DNA of 64,000 nt from Isoetes taiwanensis (taxonomy: Eukaryota; Streptophyta; Lycopodiopsida; Isoetales; Isoetaceae). This document shows positions 22,224 to 33,965 of this stretch, piece by piece. The notes under the pieces are model-generated. The model made no database searches. It saw only the letters and a list, made by a program, of their open reading frames with translations, and was not told the DNA's origin. Position 1 is the first letter of the stretch. The number at the start of each line of letters is the position of its first letter. The translations under genes were made by a program, and so were the position numbers. The stretch lies in contig JAJEKV010000071.1 in NCBI GenBank assembly GCA_021234155.1, forward strand, positions 921,996 through 985,995, read 5' to 3'.

Positions 22224-23175
22224 CTAACCCAAAACTTGAATTGAAGTGGCTTTTTGTGTCACCATCTCGGGGTCCTTGCCATCTAGCAAGTATCCTTCTA
22301 CAAATGATTTCCAATCTGCAACCTCATCCATCAAGAAAGCCATTGGGTTGGGGTCAATGCGGCTCTCAAACACATCCATTGAGTTAAAGGGGAGAGTGGT
22401 CCGTTTTTTCTCTCTTGAGCTTGGTGGAGAAAGTTCAAAGAATCCATCAATATCATCATCGTATGCCCAACCATCATGAATCCCACTTTCACAACTTTGA
22501 ATACTCCCCACTGGCGTCAAGTATGACATTGCCCCAAACATCCATCTATTCTTGTTTTCTTTCCACGGTTGTCCAATTTGAACACATAGCTCCTCGAGGC
22601 GGTGATTTCTCTAGTAAGGGGAAATCATCCCAAGTCCTCCTTGATTCACTAGGCACCTTGGATGTGAGCTTTTTATCTGCCTTTGGTAACAAAGCGGTTG
22701 ATCATCCATCAAAGCCTCAAAATGGGTCTTTGAAGGGGAATACCTCCTCCCCCTTCTCTCGATCCTTTCTCTAGTGTTCTCAAGCACTTGAAAATAGAGC
22801 TCACATGGAAGTTTGGATCATCTCTCCATAGATCAAGCACAAAATGACCATATGTTCGGTTCCATGACCATGTGTTAATACACCCGCCCGGACTTACTTT
22901 CATCGAAAAGCGTTTTGACAAGCAGCTTGGGTAAAGGATCTAGCTTTGGCAAAGAAAGTCTTGTGTTGGTCCATCTTATCATGAATTATACACAAAAATT
23001 TGTCGGTGCATCTCGAGAAAATGTTCTCCCTTTGCCAATACAAGCTGTCTACATGATATTTGGTCTCTTTGGTGATCGCAAATTGCTCCCTAATTGCCAT
23101 TCTTTCTTTCTCTATTGCAGTTGATGCAAGTGTATCCTTGAGTTGAATGCAAGTGTTGCACTTTGAGAATGGCAT
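22224..23175 (-). pseudogene. DUF7869-type transposase-like protein, broken
   Basis: Minus-strand segments in three phases follow the order I know for DUF7869 proteins. Segment 23175-22900 begins MPFSKCNTCIQLKDTLA and contains HVDSLYWQRENIFSR and FLCIIHDKMDQHKTF, where DKMDQ would be the first acidic residue of an RNase H-like fold. Segment 22921-22709 has GCINTWSWNRTYGHFVLD and VSSIFKCLRTLE. Segment 22541-22224 has DIDGFF, TLPFNSMDVFESRIDPNPMA and VADWKSFVEGY. The expected LQLDN...ENKN block between the last two is not visible in frame. DUF7869 is a eukaryotic domain of unknown function; a DDE-type transposase role is inference. The 57-kb gene is a better preserved member. Confidence 0.6.
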
Positions 23176-23179
23176 GTGT

Positions 23180-24290
23180 TGTAGGACACTCCGTCCAGAA
23201 GTGAGTGCTCCATAACTGCTGAAATGTGATTGAGAAAAGAGGCCTACCTCCGGTAGTTTCTAGGATGGAGTTGACCTCCTTAAGGCACTCCTTTTGGATA
23301 TAGTGTTGTGGCAACACTCTTTTGCACCACTACTACACCGTGCTTTCGTTCTGCTCGACTTGTGGGGCATAGATTGAGACATGTATCTCACAAAGCTCTC
23401 GAAGGCGCAATGGCCTTTAGAGTATTTGCTCTAGGTTTCAAAGTGAGTGCATTACCATGTTGGAACAAAGTGTGCCCTTTTCTAACCTGCTCCGATTATC
23501 ACGTAAAATGAAGACTTGCTCACCCCAAGAATCCATCTCAATGCTCTCATACATACCTTCATTCCCCTCAATTGATATAGCTTGGCCGTCACGTGTTTTC
23601 ATCATATTTGGAATTCCTACACAAGGAGTAAATGAAATTAATCCTATCTTTTTGAAGCTGTCAATGTATTGGGACCTTATCACCGCCGAGGGTCATCCAC
23701 ATTGTAATGCTTTGTGCAATCTAGGTTTGCAACACTCTTGTCCCCTAATTGCCTCGGGGTTTTTCTTTGGTTGGTGCCATACTTTCCATCCTTTCTAAAT
23801 ATTTGTCACTTCTAGGCCTCTTGGGCACCTTTGGCTGCCTTTTATGAAAGACATGGCGTCTCTTCCTTGTGATCAAGGATGCTCATCGACCACCAAATCT
23901 TCCACATGGCCTTGGGTGGGCCTTGGGGTGTGTAGTTGATGGGGCATTCTAGAGTATCACCATTCTTGTGTGTAATAAATCTAATTGGCCATCTCAAAGC
24001 GAGCTTGGGACTCCCAGCCACGAGCACACAATGCAATCACTAGAGCTTCCACGGGACATGATAGTATCAACCCGATAAAGAAGCTTCACAATACCAACTC
24101 CAAGATGTTCATCTCCCGGCCTCTCATCATTCACACTATCAAATGGATCAGCTGCGGTTATTATGCCCTCTGCAAATACCATCAGTTTGCAAGGGTGCAA
24201 CAAAGGCAACCCATCCTCCTCCATTGGAGCCTAGGGCAATGGCCTCCTTTGGACTTCCCCTGGCTCCATTTTACTCATCTCACATGCTCC
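23180..24290. other. Probable 5' part of the DUF7869-type locus
   Basis: Upstream (minus strand) of the broken DUF7869 gene. Minus-strand frames such as 23683-23438 and 24224-23994 contain plausible protein-like stretches but nothing I can assign. A plus-strand frame at 23985-24416 is the shadow of these plus the repeat that follows. Confidence 0.3.
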
Positions 24291-24295
24291 CTGAA

Positions 24296-24570
24296 TGAAA
24301 AGCTCACATTAAAACCATATAGCCCCAAACACCACAAATATGACCATATGAACCATATAAAACCATACAAACATATTAAATATAACCATATTAAATCATA
24401 CAACCATATTAACTAAAATCATATAACCATATTAAAGGATACAACCACACTCATTCTAAACCATATGTGAACATTGTAACCATATATACCATTGATACTA
24501 TTCAACCATTTGAAACCTTATTAAATACATAAGACAACATATATAAACATATAACCAACCCTTTCATATC
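24296..24570. repeat. ACCATAT-rich degenerate repeat
   Basis: AACCATAT or close variants (ACCATATTAAA, ACCATACA, ACCATATGAA) occur more than fifteen times over 270 bp with irregular 10-25 bp spacing. It lies at the 5' side of the DUF7869-type locus. Confidence 0.75.
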
Positions 24571-25088
24571 TTGGCATGGCCGCGTGGCCTCTTGAGGGCT
24601 GAACGGCATTAACCCGCGTCTAATCCCGCCTTACCCGTCATGGAGGGCATGGCCCTGCGTGACAGAAGTATATTATTGTGCACTTTTCGAGGTTTGAGGG
24701 TGCAGCGAGTGCTGCACCCTCTTCCTCTCCCAAACCATTCTTCCTCCCACTTTTTTCACGATCAGTCTTGAGCTCCTGTTTCCTTAGCGCCGCTTTTACC
24801 GATCGGCGATCGATCAAACCGGCGATTCAGTAGCCATCTTATGACAGCAGCTTGGTATTGTCGGGGGCGGCTTCAGCGCCCGAAGTTCTCGTAGCGGAGT
24901 TCATTGTTCGAGCGGGCGTTACCGCCTGAGAAGAAAGTGAGGCCCTTTTTTGTGCTGCTTTTTAGTTTTCTGTAAGTCTTTTAGTGCATTTTTTCTTATA
25001 TTCTGTTGTTAGAGGCTCTTATTAATCCCTGATACAATTTACGGTAGAACAAATCCTTATTCCGCGCTTTGTCAACGACTATACCCAC
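24571..25088. other. Upstream region of the FCP1-like gene with an 11-bp-arm hairpin
   Basis: A perfect hairpin with arms GAGGGTGCAGC and GCTGCACCCTC and a GAGT loop spans 24696-24721. GC content rises around it. The first plausible coding exon on the plus strand starts at 25089, so this is a candidate promoter or 5' leader. No TATA box is obvious. Confidence 0.45.
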
Positions 25089-25377
25089 ATGGAATCGAAG
25101 TCGGAAGCCTCCTCCTCATCCAGCAAATCTTCCAGGTATGTTTTTGTAATATCATACCCTTTTTTAATCTCATTTTTCTGTACTGTTCTCCACTTTTCTC
25201 TGTACTGTTCTCCACTTTTCTCTGTTTTCTCATTAATCTTAATAATCTTTGTATTGTTTTCTGTTTTTTGTTATCTTTTTCTTGCTTGTGGTTGAATTGA
25301 ATACATTGTACATGCACAAGTGAGAATAGTGGTTATAGTAGCAAACAGCAGAGAGAAATCATCGGTGGTGTTAGGAA
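25089..25377 (+). CDS. N-terminal exons of the FCP1-like gene (predicted)
   Basis: An ATG at 25089 opens a serine-rich start (MESKSEASSSSSKSS) that ends at a good donor, CCAG|GTATGT, near 25135. A pyrimidine-rich intron follows. The frame can resume after ACAAG at about 25320 and reads SENSGYSSKQQREIIGGVRK up to a GTAAGA donor near 25377. The phases agree. The intron contains a 23-bp tandem duplication (CTCCACTTTTCTCTGTACTG). No domain is recognised in this stretch. It is the first of several open segments on the plus strand that lead to the FCP1 domain at 31.4 kb; linking them into one gene is inference. Confidence 0.45.
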
Positions 25378-25439
25378 GTAAGATATTGCGAGCATTATGA
25401 GAAAATAACTAGGAATATCTTTCTCCGGCCAAGAATTCA

Positions 25440-26830
25440 GAATAGGAATTGCTTCGGAGAATCTCCATTTCTAACTCCGCAGCCGTCCAACTGCGAGGAG
25501 ACATGCGAGGAAGGGAGTGGCGAGTTGAGAATACTTCAGCTTGCCAGCGATCAAGAAGTACAGGCCTTCTTCTACCGACTCGCTGAGTCGAGAACTTCGA
25601 CTTTCAGCGGGCAAAGAAGAGTGTACACTCTGAATTTGTTGGCAGGTTGAGGATTCTCGACTTCATGGTCAGAGATTACCGCGACTGCCAATATCTTCAT
25701 TCTTTGGAACCTGTGACCTTCTCGAAGTGAATGAAATGTGACTCTGCCAATGGCTCTTTGTGCGTCGCGCTGAGGTGCCTCCACCGATGCAGAGCCACTC
25801 TCCTTGAACCATGCTCGCCGAATATTGCGAAGGGTGGCTCCGACTGGGTGGAGGCCTCGGCGGCAACAACCTTCAAGGTGCTGGCCGCTTTCACCGACTT
25901 CGTGAGTCAGAAATATGAAACTCTAATGCACTTTCGAGCTGGCTGCGGACGGTGATCTCAACCACTCTCCTTCTATCTTCCTCGGATATTGCGAAGGGGA
26001 AGTGGTTTTATTTGTCTGGTCTCTCTAGCACAACAATTCTCACATTGTGTGGTGCGATGGCCTCTACCCAATCAAAGACCGTCTCCCTTGAGACCATCTT
26101 AGCGAATATTGCGAAGGGATGGGCTCGATTGGGTGGAGGCCCTCGGCACTAACCTGAGGATTGCTGCTTTGCTTTCGACTTTCATTGAGTCGGCTTAGCG
26201 AGCTCAAGTGCACTCTAGAGCTGGCGCTTGAGGCGATGATTATTAAACCTCTCCTTCTATCTTCCTCGGACATTGCGAGAGGAAGTGTTTTCTTGTCTGG
26301 GGCCAACTCTTCTTTCTTAATTCTAATTAGTGCCGGGAATGCATGCATTCCACGATTGCTTCTTTGTATGCATTCTGGACTCCTTGAGAGTCCGGAATGC
26401 CTTGCAACGGCACTCCATGTGTATTAGCCACGGAGTTACGGATGGCCAAAGGCATTCGACTTGCGAGTGAAAATGTGAAACGGAAGCCAAGCATTCAGAG
26501 CTGCGCCAAATTCGAGAATCCCTTAGCCGAGCCAATTCTCAAGTATGCAGTAGCGATTAGCCTCGACCCGTCCAAGTCACTCTCGCCGAACCATCTTCGT
26601 CGAATATGATGCGAAGGGAGGGCTTGGGGGGTGGAGCTATCTGCCCGACCAGGGGAAAAAACCCTGAGAGGAAGCCAAGGCTTGCATTCTTTACAAGTAA
26701 TCTTGACTTTCTATTCTCCTGTTTTTAGTCCCAAGTGCCTCTAGCACCTGCGAAAGCCACTCTCCTTGAACCATCTTCCTCGAATATTGCGAAGAGGAGT
26801 GGTTCTGGGGCGAGGTGGAGGCCCCTCAGA
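25440..26830. repeat. Dispersed GAACCATCTTCCTCGAATATTGCGAAG-type repeat and GACTC palindromes
   Basis: A degenerate unit with CACTCTCCTTGAACCATCTT then CGAATATTGCGAAG recurs at about 25796, 25967, 26085, 26253, 26577 and 26757, often followed by GGTGGAGGCC. Palindromes of the type CGACTCGCTGAGTCG occur at 25576-25590, with decayed forms near 25893 and 26174. If the FCP1-like gene is real, most of this is intronic. The open frames here run in every phase and are not supported as exons. Confidence 0.6.
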
Positions 26831-27689
26831 CTAACACAAGAGGATGCATTTGAACCGCACCCATCTCGGGCCTTAGTCCTAGCCGATCTATGTACAACAT
26901 TCCAAGTAAGCGGTCCATGGAAAACAGACCTAAAAACTAATCGTTCTTTTACCCCGATCAATGTTTCCTTGCCGGGCATCTATCAACCTAGAGGTAAATC
27001 ATCTCACCGAGAAATCTTTGGACAAGGAAACAACGGAATCCGTCGAGCTTATCGGCGGTTCCATTATTTAAACACATACGGCATGTTCTACAAGCCGAAA
27101 TAACATAGGCATCCTCAAACTCACCTCTTCCTTGTTGATTAATTCCTTGGGCCAGCGTATCCGCGGATCCCCAGCCTCACCGAGTCTTTTGCTTCTTGGG
27201 GGTCTCTTCAAGAGTGTATTCGCATCTATTACTCGTATCAACGCGGGCGATTCAGCGTATCCCCTTTCCATGGGCCGTGTAGAGTTCCGATAGAGTTCAG
27301 CAGCTCCTCTCTTCCTACCTTAGCTCAGGTGCTCATCGATCAATTCAACTGTTTGCATAGGGGCCAGCGGGGAAAAACACACATATGCAATACAGTTAGC
27401 GGCTTACCGCGTCGTGGCGCCATTCGGAAAGTCGCTCCGCGATTCGATGATCCCCTCCGACCTCGAAGTTCCCCAATGCCGAGGGGAAGATAAACTACGC
27501 TCCACTCACTTAGTCCCTTGATGTGATTCAATTTGAAATAGTGTTTGGGCGGGCTAAAGCCGGCCAAATGTACTTTTTAGCCCCGCTTTTTCATAAATGA
27601 TTGCATGTCCTTAACTTCAAATTAAAGAACACGCCCATCTTTTTACATGCAGTCCTAAAACTCACAACGCGGAGGAAACTTAATTTACG

Positions 27690-28113
27690 TAGTCGTCAAA
27701 GGCGGATGAGAGGGCATATAGAAATGACTCCGTCCAAGAAGCGGAGGAGGATGGGGATGCTTCCCCGGCGGCGAAGAAGAAGAAGACAAACACGAGGTGA
27801 GCTCGAGGTTTTTCTTTGTTCGAATACCTTAAGCCCGATCCATCCGTTCTTCTTAAAGATTCACCTCGGACTCACCGGGTGATCACCGGGCGAACTCCAT
27901 TCTTTGTCATCGAGAATTTGGAGACAGAGCTTCTTGAAACGGCAGATTCTTGGTGGTATGTCGAGGTATCGACAAGTGGGAAGGAGAAAGACTGTTTCTA
28001 CACCAAAGGGACAAGAAGAGCTCAGGAGACAAGTACAAAAAAATCGGTGTTGTGCTCTCCGCCTCGCCCGCATTCAAGCATTTAACACTACATGTCGAAA
28101 TTTTGCCGGAAGA
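27690..28113 (+). CDS. Middle exons of the FCP1-like gene (predicted)
   Basis: An acidic-then-basic open segment (DERAYRNDSVQEAEEDGDAS, then PAAKKKK) ends at CGAG|GTGAGC near 27799. The next segment reads YLKPDPSVLLKDSP...TPFFVIENLETELLETADSWWYV and, after a one-base phase change near 28010, DKYKKIGVVLSASPAFKHLTL up to a GTAAGT donor at about 28112. Codon use and the lack of stops support coding. I do not recognise the domain. The phase change implies an indel. Confidence 0.4.
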
Positions 28114-28119
28114 GTAAGT

Positions 28120-29500
28120 TCTATCGCACCAAAAATTGGCGATTTCAAATTATTCTCACTCTTCCATGAGCAAGGCTAAAGGCCCGAAAAAGGCCGGCGC
28201 CTTTAAATTGTCGAACCTTGGGTGGAAGGATCCGGAAGGGATGAAGGAGGCGGAACCCTAACATCCGGGAGCTTGGTATGGAGATTTCGTGAGTCGGGAA
28301 AAAGCGTTCATCACGGGGAGCTTCACATCTAAATGGCGAAGACTCTACAACACTCGGATTGGGGAATGTTGTGGTTCATACACAAAAAGTCCACCAAAAA
28401 CAAAGATGGGGATGATGACACCACACGGAGGAGTCGGATGACGAAGGAGCGAAGATAGATATGGTCGACTCCCCAAACCTCGATCCGGATGATCGGATCA
28501 GGATTTCGGAGAGGCACTGAAAAATGGAGCGTCTAGCTCGGTATTATCCGTTGGGAATATCACACAAATGTCGCTGCTTGGACATTAGGCCGGCTGAAGG
28601 TTTGCGCGGGAGATGCCGTCTTGTTCAACCACGTGGAATTTAATCCGGCACATCTTTGGAGATTCCGAACTTGATGGTGCGACATAATTCTGCAGATCAA
28701 TGCCCCGGATGTCATACCTTTTAAGCGGTATCGGCAGTGAGTTGTTCAATTTGGAAGTCCGAGGAAGATCGAAGGGAAAAGACGTCCGGTTAACGGGTTG
28801 TAGGCGGTCAGCATTGAGTTAAGGGGCTCAAGTATTGGGTGCCACGGAGAAGGAGGTGCCGCAAGCGATCAAGGATAGATATGCAATAAAGGTGAGTGCA
28901 GAGTTCTTTCGGGCGGAGACGCCAAAGAACCGAATCGGCAAAGATTAGCCTTTGCGCGGAGAACACAATAGCAAAGGATGTGGAGCTTTCCAGCCTCGTA
29001 AAGGTAAAAATAACTCTAGACATTGAATCTTTCCATTCGACTCGCGAAGTCGAGAAAGCCCCGCCATCTAACATTTGATTATCAACCGGGTTTTCGACTC
29101 GCGAGTCGAGAAAGTTCGGAGAAAACACGTAAAATCAAAGGATGTGGAGCTTTCGACGACTCGCGAAGCCGAGAAAATTATAACCCGAAAAGAAAAATAG
29201 ACATTGAATGGGTCTTTCTGCAGTCGTCAGGAAAGCCCCGCCATCCTAACATTTTGCCGATTATCATCGGGTTTCGACTCAGCGAGTCCGAAAGAAAGGA
29301 TATCGCAAGAAAAATCAAAGGATGCGAGAGCTTTCGACCGCGAAGCCGAGAAACCCCGCAGAAGTAAAAAAAGAAAATTAGACATTCAAGGGACTTTCGA
29401 CTCGAAGTCGAGAAACCCGGCTACATTTTACTGTTTATTCCTGGGTGTTTGTAGATACTTTCATGCTCTGACATTGGTACATTGTCTGAATGCAGCCCTT
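28120..29500. repeat. Intronic region with GACTC/GAGTC palindromes
   Basis: Copies of TTTCGACTC...GAGTCGAGAAA and decayed variants occur at about 29036, 29092-29113, 29148, 29272, 29332 and 29395. The 29092-29113 copy is nearly perfect, with the arms meeting at GCGC. Flanking phrases (GAAAATCAAAGGATG, CCCGCCATC) repeat with them, so some expansion is by local duplication. Broken coding-like segments occur between 28200 and 28700. Confidence 0.7.
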
Positions 29501-29589
29501 ATCCTGACCAGATCATACACGCTAGGCAACAGTGGAAAGCATTGGGTTGTCCTCGGCGTCCTAAAGGAAACAGGGCTCCTCGGATAGAA

Positions 29590-31090
29590 GTGGAAGACCT
29601 TTGAGAAACTATGCAGATATGTTCTGCTGGAGGGACAGGAAGATGACGAGGGAGAGGAAGAAGAGGAGAAGAAGAAGAGAACACCAAGGAAAGGCAGGGA
29701 GTCTCTCTCAGACCAATACGACCTCATTCTAGCATCGAAAGGCCTCCGGGAGAAATGGACTGTAAATATGGGCTCAATGGACAAGAGGCAAGCCGAAGGA
29801 CAAAGAATGGAGAATTTCAAGCAGCCCGGACCCCAAGTTGTTTGACAAGCTGTTCATGAAGAGGATCACCGAGGCCTCACGGACAAAGAAACGCTTGACC
29901 TACAAGGCAAAATCTTGGAGGGAACAATCCTGGCGAGGAAGACCAGGAGTTCTAAATTGCGGGACGCAAAGGATTATGCCACGCCCTAAAGCGGCAGTCG
30001 CGTTAGAAAGAAGGCATCAATGAAAGTTTACGAACGTTGCATCTAATGAATACCATGAATTTGATTATTACAAGGAAAAGGCTGCCCTTGATGAGGAAGA
30101 CATGAAGGAATTGAACCGCCTATGTCAACCCTACATCAACACCAAGCTGGCGCATCGTCAAAACCCTTCCTTTCCACGAACGCGTGCTATGGCAATTCAC
30201 GAAAAGGAAGCTTGATTCGGGTGGTCCCATTTAAAAGCGCACGATAGCTCCCCATTTTGGTTACTTTGGGACACAAGGGATTTGGAACCGAGGCTGGCAC
30301 TGGACCCCGGCACTATTTGCCATCAATATGATCGAAGACCCTACCCTTTTTATGACAAAGCTGACATAGAGCGGTGGTACAAGGCGATGTACGACATGAC
30401 CGACCTGATACTTTTCGGTTCCTTGTCTTTTGCATCGGGCAATCAAACAATCGGCCATCTCCCAATGGGCAAACTGATATTAACTTCACCAACAAGATCA
30501 TGCACTCCATATAACGAACTTGATCATGAGGTGCGGACTTGGCTTGCCGAAGGCACCAAGCTTTGCCAACATAGTTTTGGTTTTGATTTCAAGATCGGCT
30601 GGTCGACACGGATAAGTGGTGGTCTAGCGAGCATCATTATCTCGACAAGTTCATGATCTCTCAAGAGCAGATGGAACCCGGAAGGGGCGGGTTTATGGAG
30701 GATGTTCCATCGATGGACAAGGTCAGCAAGGATGGTGCGACCGGGTCCTATACATAGAATTCCTATCGGCCAAAGAGTTATCAAGTACTTCATAACCAGC
30801 TTTTCCAGGAAGATCAAAATTGTATGAAAGTGGTACATGAATGGCCTCGTTTCTCGTGGGGGCTATCTTTGTTTGGAATGAAACCTATATCCGTGGTTGG
30901 AAATAAGGACATGGTTGAAACCATTCACCATACTTGGATCCGCTTCATGAGCATTTCAAGGGAGGAAGACAAATGGAAGCGGTAAAGAGGACGCGAGGGG
31001 ACGAGGGAGACAAACCTCCGACGGAGACGAGGATGTCGGCGATTGGACCGAACGCTGTAGAAAACATTATTGAAAACCCGAGATTGAGGT
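29590..31090 (+). pseudogene. Broken coding segments upstream of the FCP1 domain
   Basis: Protein-like segments in changing phases include WKTFEKLCRYVLLEGQEDDE followed by a Glu/Lys run (29.59-29.69 kb), DQYDLILASKGLREKW (29.72 kb), LFDKLFMKRITEASRTKKR (29.84 kb) and a longer open frame at about 30.6-30.98 kb with DKWWSSEHHYLDKFM, GGFMEDVPSMDKVSKDG, KVVHEWPRFSWGLSLFGMKP and VETIHHTWIRFMSI. A further exon ends at GATTGAG|GTGAGT near 31088. I do not recognise these domains. Several indels would be needed to join them. Confidence 0.45.
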
Positions 31091-31224
31091 GAGTTTATTT
31101 TTGTTTAGCGGTGTTTCTCGACTCGCTGAGTCGAGAAAAACTCGTTCCTTTCAATACCTTTTCTTGTCATTCTCATTTCGCGAAGTCGAGAATACTCGTT
31201 CCTTCGGCGGTTGTCATCATTTCA
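31089..31224. repeat. Intron with a perfect GACTC palindrome
   Basis: The interval has a GTGAGT donor and TTTCAG acceptor. Inside it, arms TTTCTCGACTC and GAGTCGAGAAA are separated by GCT (31114-31138), and a decayed copy with GCGAAGTCGAGAA follows at about 31176-31196. Both are followed by ACTCGTTCC, so they are a local duplication. Confidence 0.7.
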
Positions 31225-32068
31225 GGGAATTCGAAGCTCAACGAGTCCGGGATCATTGTCAATGGATTCCAACGGTTCCGTCACGTCGAGGAGAATGCGA
31301 ATGAAAATCCGAGCAAGACACGCTCCACCGCCGGAAAAGAACCTGAAAAGTTAATGATCCCGCATTTGGATCCCCGATGAACCGGAAATATGGTCGAGCC
31401 AAACTCCAATGGGGGATCCGGTGGTCCCACCAAGCTTGTAATATTTGACGTCAATGGAGTATTAGCTGCGGTATACCACGACAAAGACGCCCCGAGATTA
31501 ACACCTCGCGGATCCCGGTGAAAGCGAGCATAAAATAGTGTATCCCGAGGCCCGAGCTAAGGAAATTATTGAATGGTGCCTGGCACGGGGATTCGAAGTG
31601 GCCATATGGTCTTGTATGGCAAAGAAAAATATTGTCAATGTTCTTGGTGTTCTCGGCATTTCAGTTTTGAAGTTCAAGTTCGTTTGGGGAAACGAAAGGG
31701 TCGAGCATGTGAAGGACCTCGATCCAGCCATCACAAAGGGGAAGCCTATAATGGTGAAAAGGCTGGACAGTGTTTATGAGCAATTCCAGGACTTTGGCAA
31801 ACACAACACGCTGATCATAGACGACTCCGCCTACAAGTGCTATCATAACGCGCAAAATACAATCATTGCTAAGCCATATCGACCGAAGAATATGAGGCAG
31901 ATAGGTGGTTGTCCTTAGGACTCATCCCGTCTTGGCGGAATCCTCTTTGCCATTCTTGTCGCCGATGTGCTTACTACGAACTATCCGAACCTCACGGAAC
32001 CCGATCTGGAGAGCAAGCCGATCATGAAAGCTATGGACGACAAATACTTTGGTGAACAAGAAGAGTGA
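31225..32068 (+). CDS. FCP1/NLI-interacting-factor-like HAD phosphatase domain
   Basis: Proteins of this family are HAD-fold phosphatases, many acting on phosphoserine in the RNA polymerase II tail, others diverged. The exon begins after TTTCAG at 31224. HAD motif I reads KLVIFDVNGVLAAVY (Asp codon at 31447; the DxNGxL form is seen in plant members in place of DxDxT). After one frameshift near 31515 the domain continues: YPEARAKEIIEWCLARGFEV, AIWSCMAKKN (motif II region), FKFVWGNERVEHVKDLDP, the lysine segment ITKGKPIMVKRL, then TLIIDDSAYKCYHN (motif III) and NTIIAKPYRPKNM. A TAG at about 31917 and one phase change separate the C-terminal piece GGILFAILVADVLTTNYPNL...MDDKYFGEQEE, which ends in TGA at 32066. 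Key residues are present, lesions are few, and the family call is secure; the function in this context is unknown. Confidence 0.8.
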
Positions 32069-32440
32069 CCCCTGCTTTCAGATAGTCAAATTGTGTGAAT
32101 ATTGTAATCGAACTTGAACACATGTATTGACCATTTTGTAATGAATATACTTGTATATTGAGTTTTCGATGCCTTTCTCGACTCACGAGTCGAGAAAGGC
32201 ATGCTTGTCGTGTTGATGAAATGCTTGTACAATCTATTATGATAATGCTTGTACATTGGGTTTTCTGGACTTTCTCATTTCGCTTGAGTCGAGAAAGGCA
32301 TGCTAGTTGTCTCGTTGACAAAAGCATTTGTATGCTTCCGTGTGTGATTGGATGCAACCATATTCTAATGAGAATGGTTGTACTTTGACTTTATGGGCCT
32401 TTCTCAACTCGCTTGAGTCGAGAAAAAGACACTACTCGAG
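32069..32440. repeat. 3' flank of the FCP1-like gene with GACTC palindromes
   Basis: A perfect palindrome with 14-bp arms (GCCTTTCTCGACTC, AC, GAGTCGAGAAAGGC) spans 32171-32200. Further copies with one decayed arm lie at about 32270-32297 and 32398-32426. The unit between copies (ATGCTTGT... and TTGTACAT/TTGAGT) is also repeated, so this is a short array of about 110-bp units. Confidence 0.8.
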
Positions 32441-33800
32441 CGTCATTGGATGCGGTTGTATGGAATGAATGTTCTCCGTTGTAATTTGATTTCAGCGTTC
32501 TTTTTGACTAATGACACCGTAATTGTTAATCATACTCTCCTTGCTCCGGTGGTTCCGCACGGTTCCGAACACCGGCCGCAGATCCGCTCGGGCATCCGCG
32601 AGACCGCTCAGGCCGGCACGGATCCGCTCAAAGGCGGAAGAAATACCGTTACAGCACGGATCCGGTCACGCTACACTCTTGCCCGGCCTTTGGGACAAAG
32701 GTTGCTCGCGAATTGAGGTTGCTCGCTACACCACAGGAATAAAGAAACGTGAAGAACAAAGAGAAAGTCCAGGAAGCTCAAGGCATATTGCAAGCATTGC
32801 ATAACATCCGCGGAGGTTGGGAAGGAGCATATTCGATGAAAGGTTTGCGGGGGCGAGTGGAGAAGTCGGGTGGACAGTCGGCCGGTAGCTCCGAGGCACC
32901 TCCCGTGAGGCATTCCACACTCTTGAGGTTGCCCCCAAGGCTTACAGACGGCATGAAGAAGCGCCACAAGTTAATCCCCTAAGGTGGACCACCTACCAAG
33001 ATGATGTGACTGTAGTGACAGCAAGACCGCCATGGTCTCTGCGTCCGATGTAAAATACATTGTATCTGTTCAATTTATTAATAAAAATTCTTTTTCAACT
33101 ACATCTTTGGTTTCAAACTTTAATGAATTTCCTTTGTTTCAGTTGCATTGTTTTTTGTTCTCGACTTCGCGAACACAGGAAAAGCTGCAGCCGCAGCTCG
33201 GATTGAGAGTTTTATTCAAAAATTCGAATTAAGGATAGTTTTCGGGTCGGGGTGCTACTTTTTATGTAAATTAACCGGGTTCCGAAAAAAAATGGGAATG
33301 GAATGAGTCCCACTTTAATTAAATACGACTTTAGATCTTTACTTGTAATCTATTATTTGTATTATTGTAACCAAAGAGGTTATTCTTGTAACCTATTCTT
33401 TCATTGACATTCTAATGTACATTGTTGTATACTATTGTATACAATAGACTTTTCTGGCTGACCAGAGCAACACTCTGGTGGAGTTCAAGTCTCCAGAAGA
33501 AATTGATGTAAATTAAAGTATCTTGGAATAAAAAGCTAAAGATGTATTCAAAGAGACATCTAGATGAAAAGGTTATATTCATACCATATTCAAAAGAAAT
33601 ACAGAAGCAACATAAATCCGTGAAGTTTGCAAACTGAAAAAAAAAACACAGAATCCCTGAAGCAAAAGTTAGTGGCCTTGCAAGAATCTTTGCAGAAAGC
33701 AGAGCTTAATGAAATTTTGCCTCAAATCAATTCAGGGACCTAGTTTGGGGTCGATATATTGTTATCACCAAAATCAGTCAGGATACTGTGAGGAATCTGA
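32441..33800. other. Spacer with a possible exon, otherwise no gene
   Basis: A plus-strand frame at 32749-32982 (ending HKLIP, stop) begins with a lysine-rich stretch after a GTG and could be an exon, but it has no recognised domain. GGATCCG occurs several times at 32.56-32.67 kb. From 33.03 kb onward the sequence is AT-rich with short palindromic words (TATACTATTGTATACAATAG). Confidence 0.35.
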
Positions 33801-33808
33801 GAGCTATT

Positions 33809-33835
33809 CCATTTTTTGACCGGGTCAAAAAATGG
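33809..33835. repeat. Perfect 13-bp-arm hairpin
   Basis: Arms CCATTTTTTGACC and GGTCAAAAAATGG are separated by one G. It stands alone between the FCP1-like locus and the TGTGGTGA repeats of the next locus. Confidence 0.85.
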
Positions 33836-33840
33836 TCAAT

Positions 33841-33965
33841 GCCCCTGCCTAATTGTGGTGACAATGTGGTGATACATGTGGTGATAGATGTGGTGATGCA
33901 AATGGTACATGTGGTGAATCATGTGGTGACATGTGGTACATGTGGTGAATCATGCGGTGAATGAT
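33841..33965. repeat. TGTGGTGA repeat cluster (downstream flank)
   Basis: ACATGTGGTGA, TCATGTGGTGA and close forms occur about nine times in 120 bp. ACATGT is itself a palindrome. The same word family appears at 35393-35480 and, as the complement TCACCACA, in the intron of the DFAENY gene. Confidence 0.85.
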
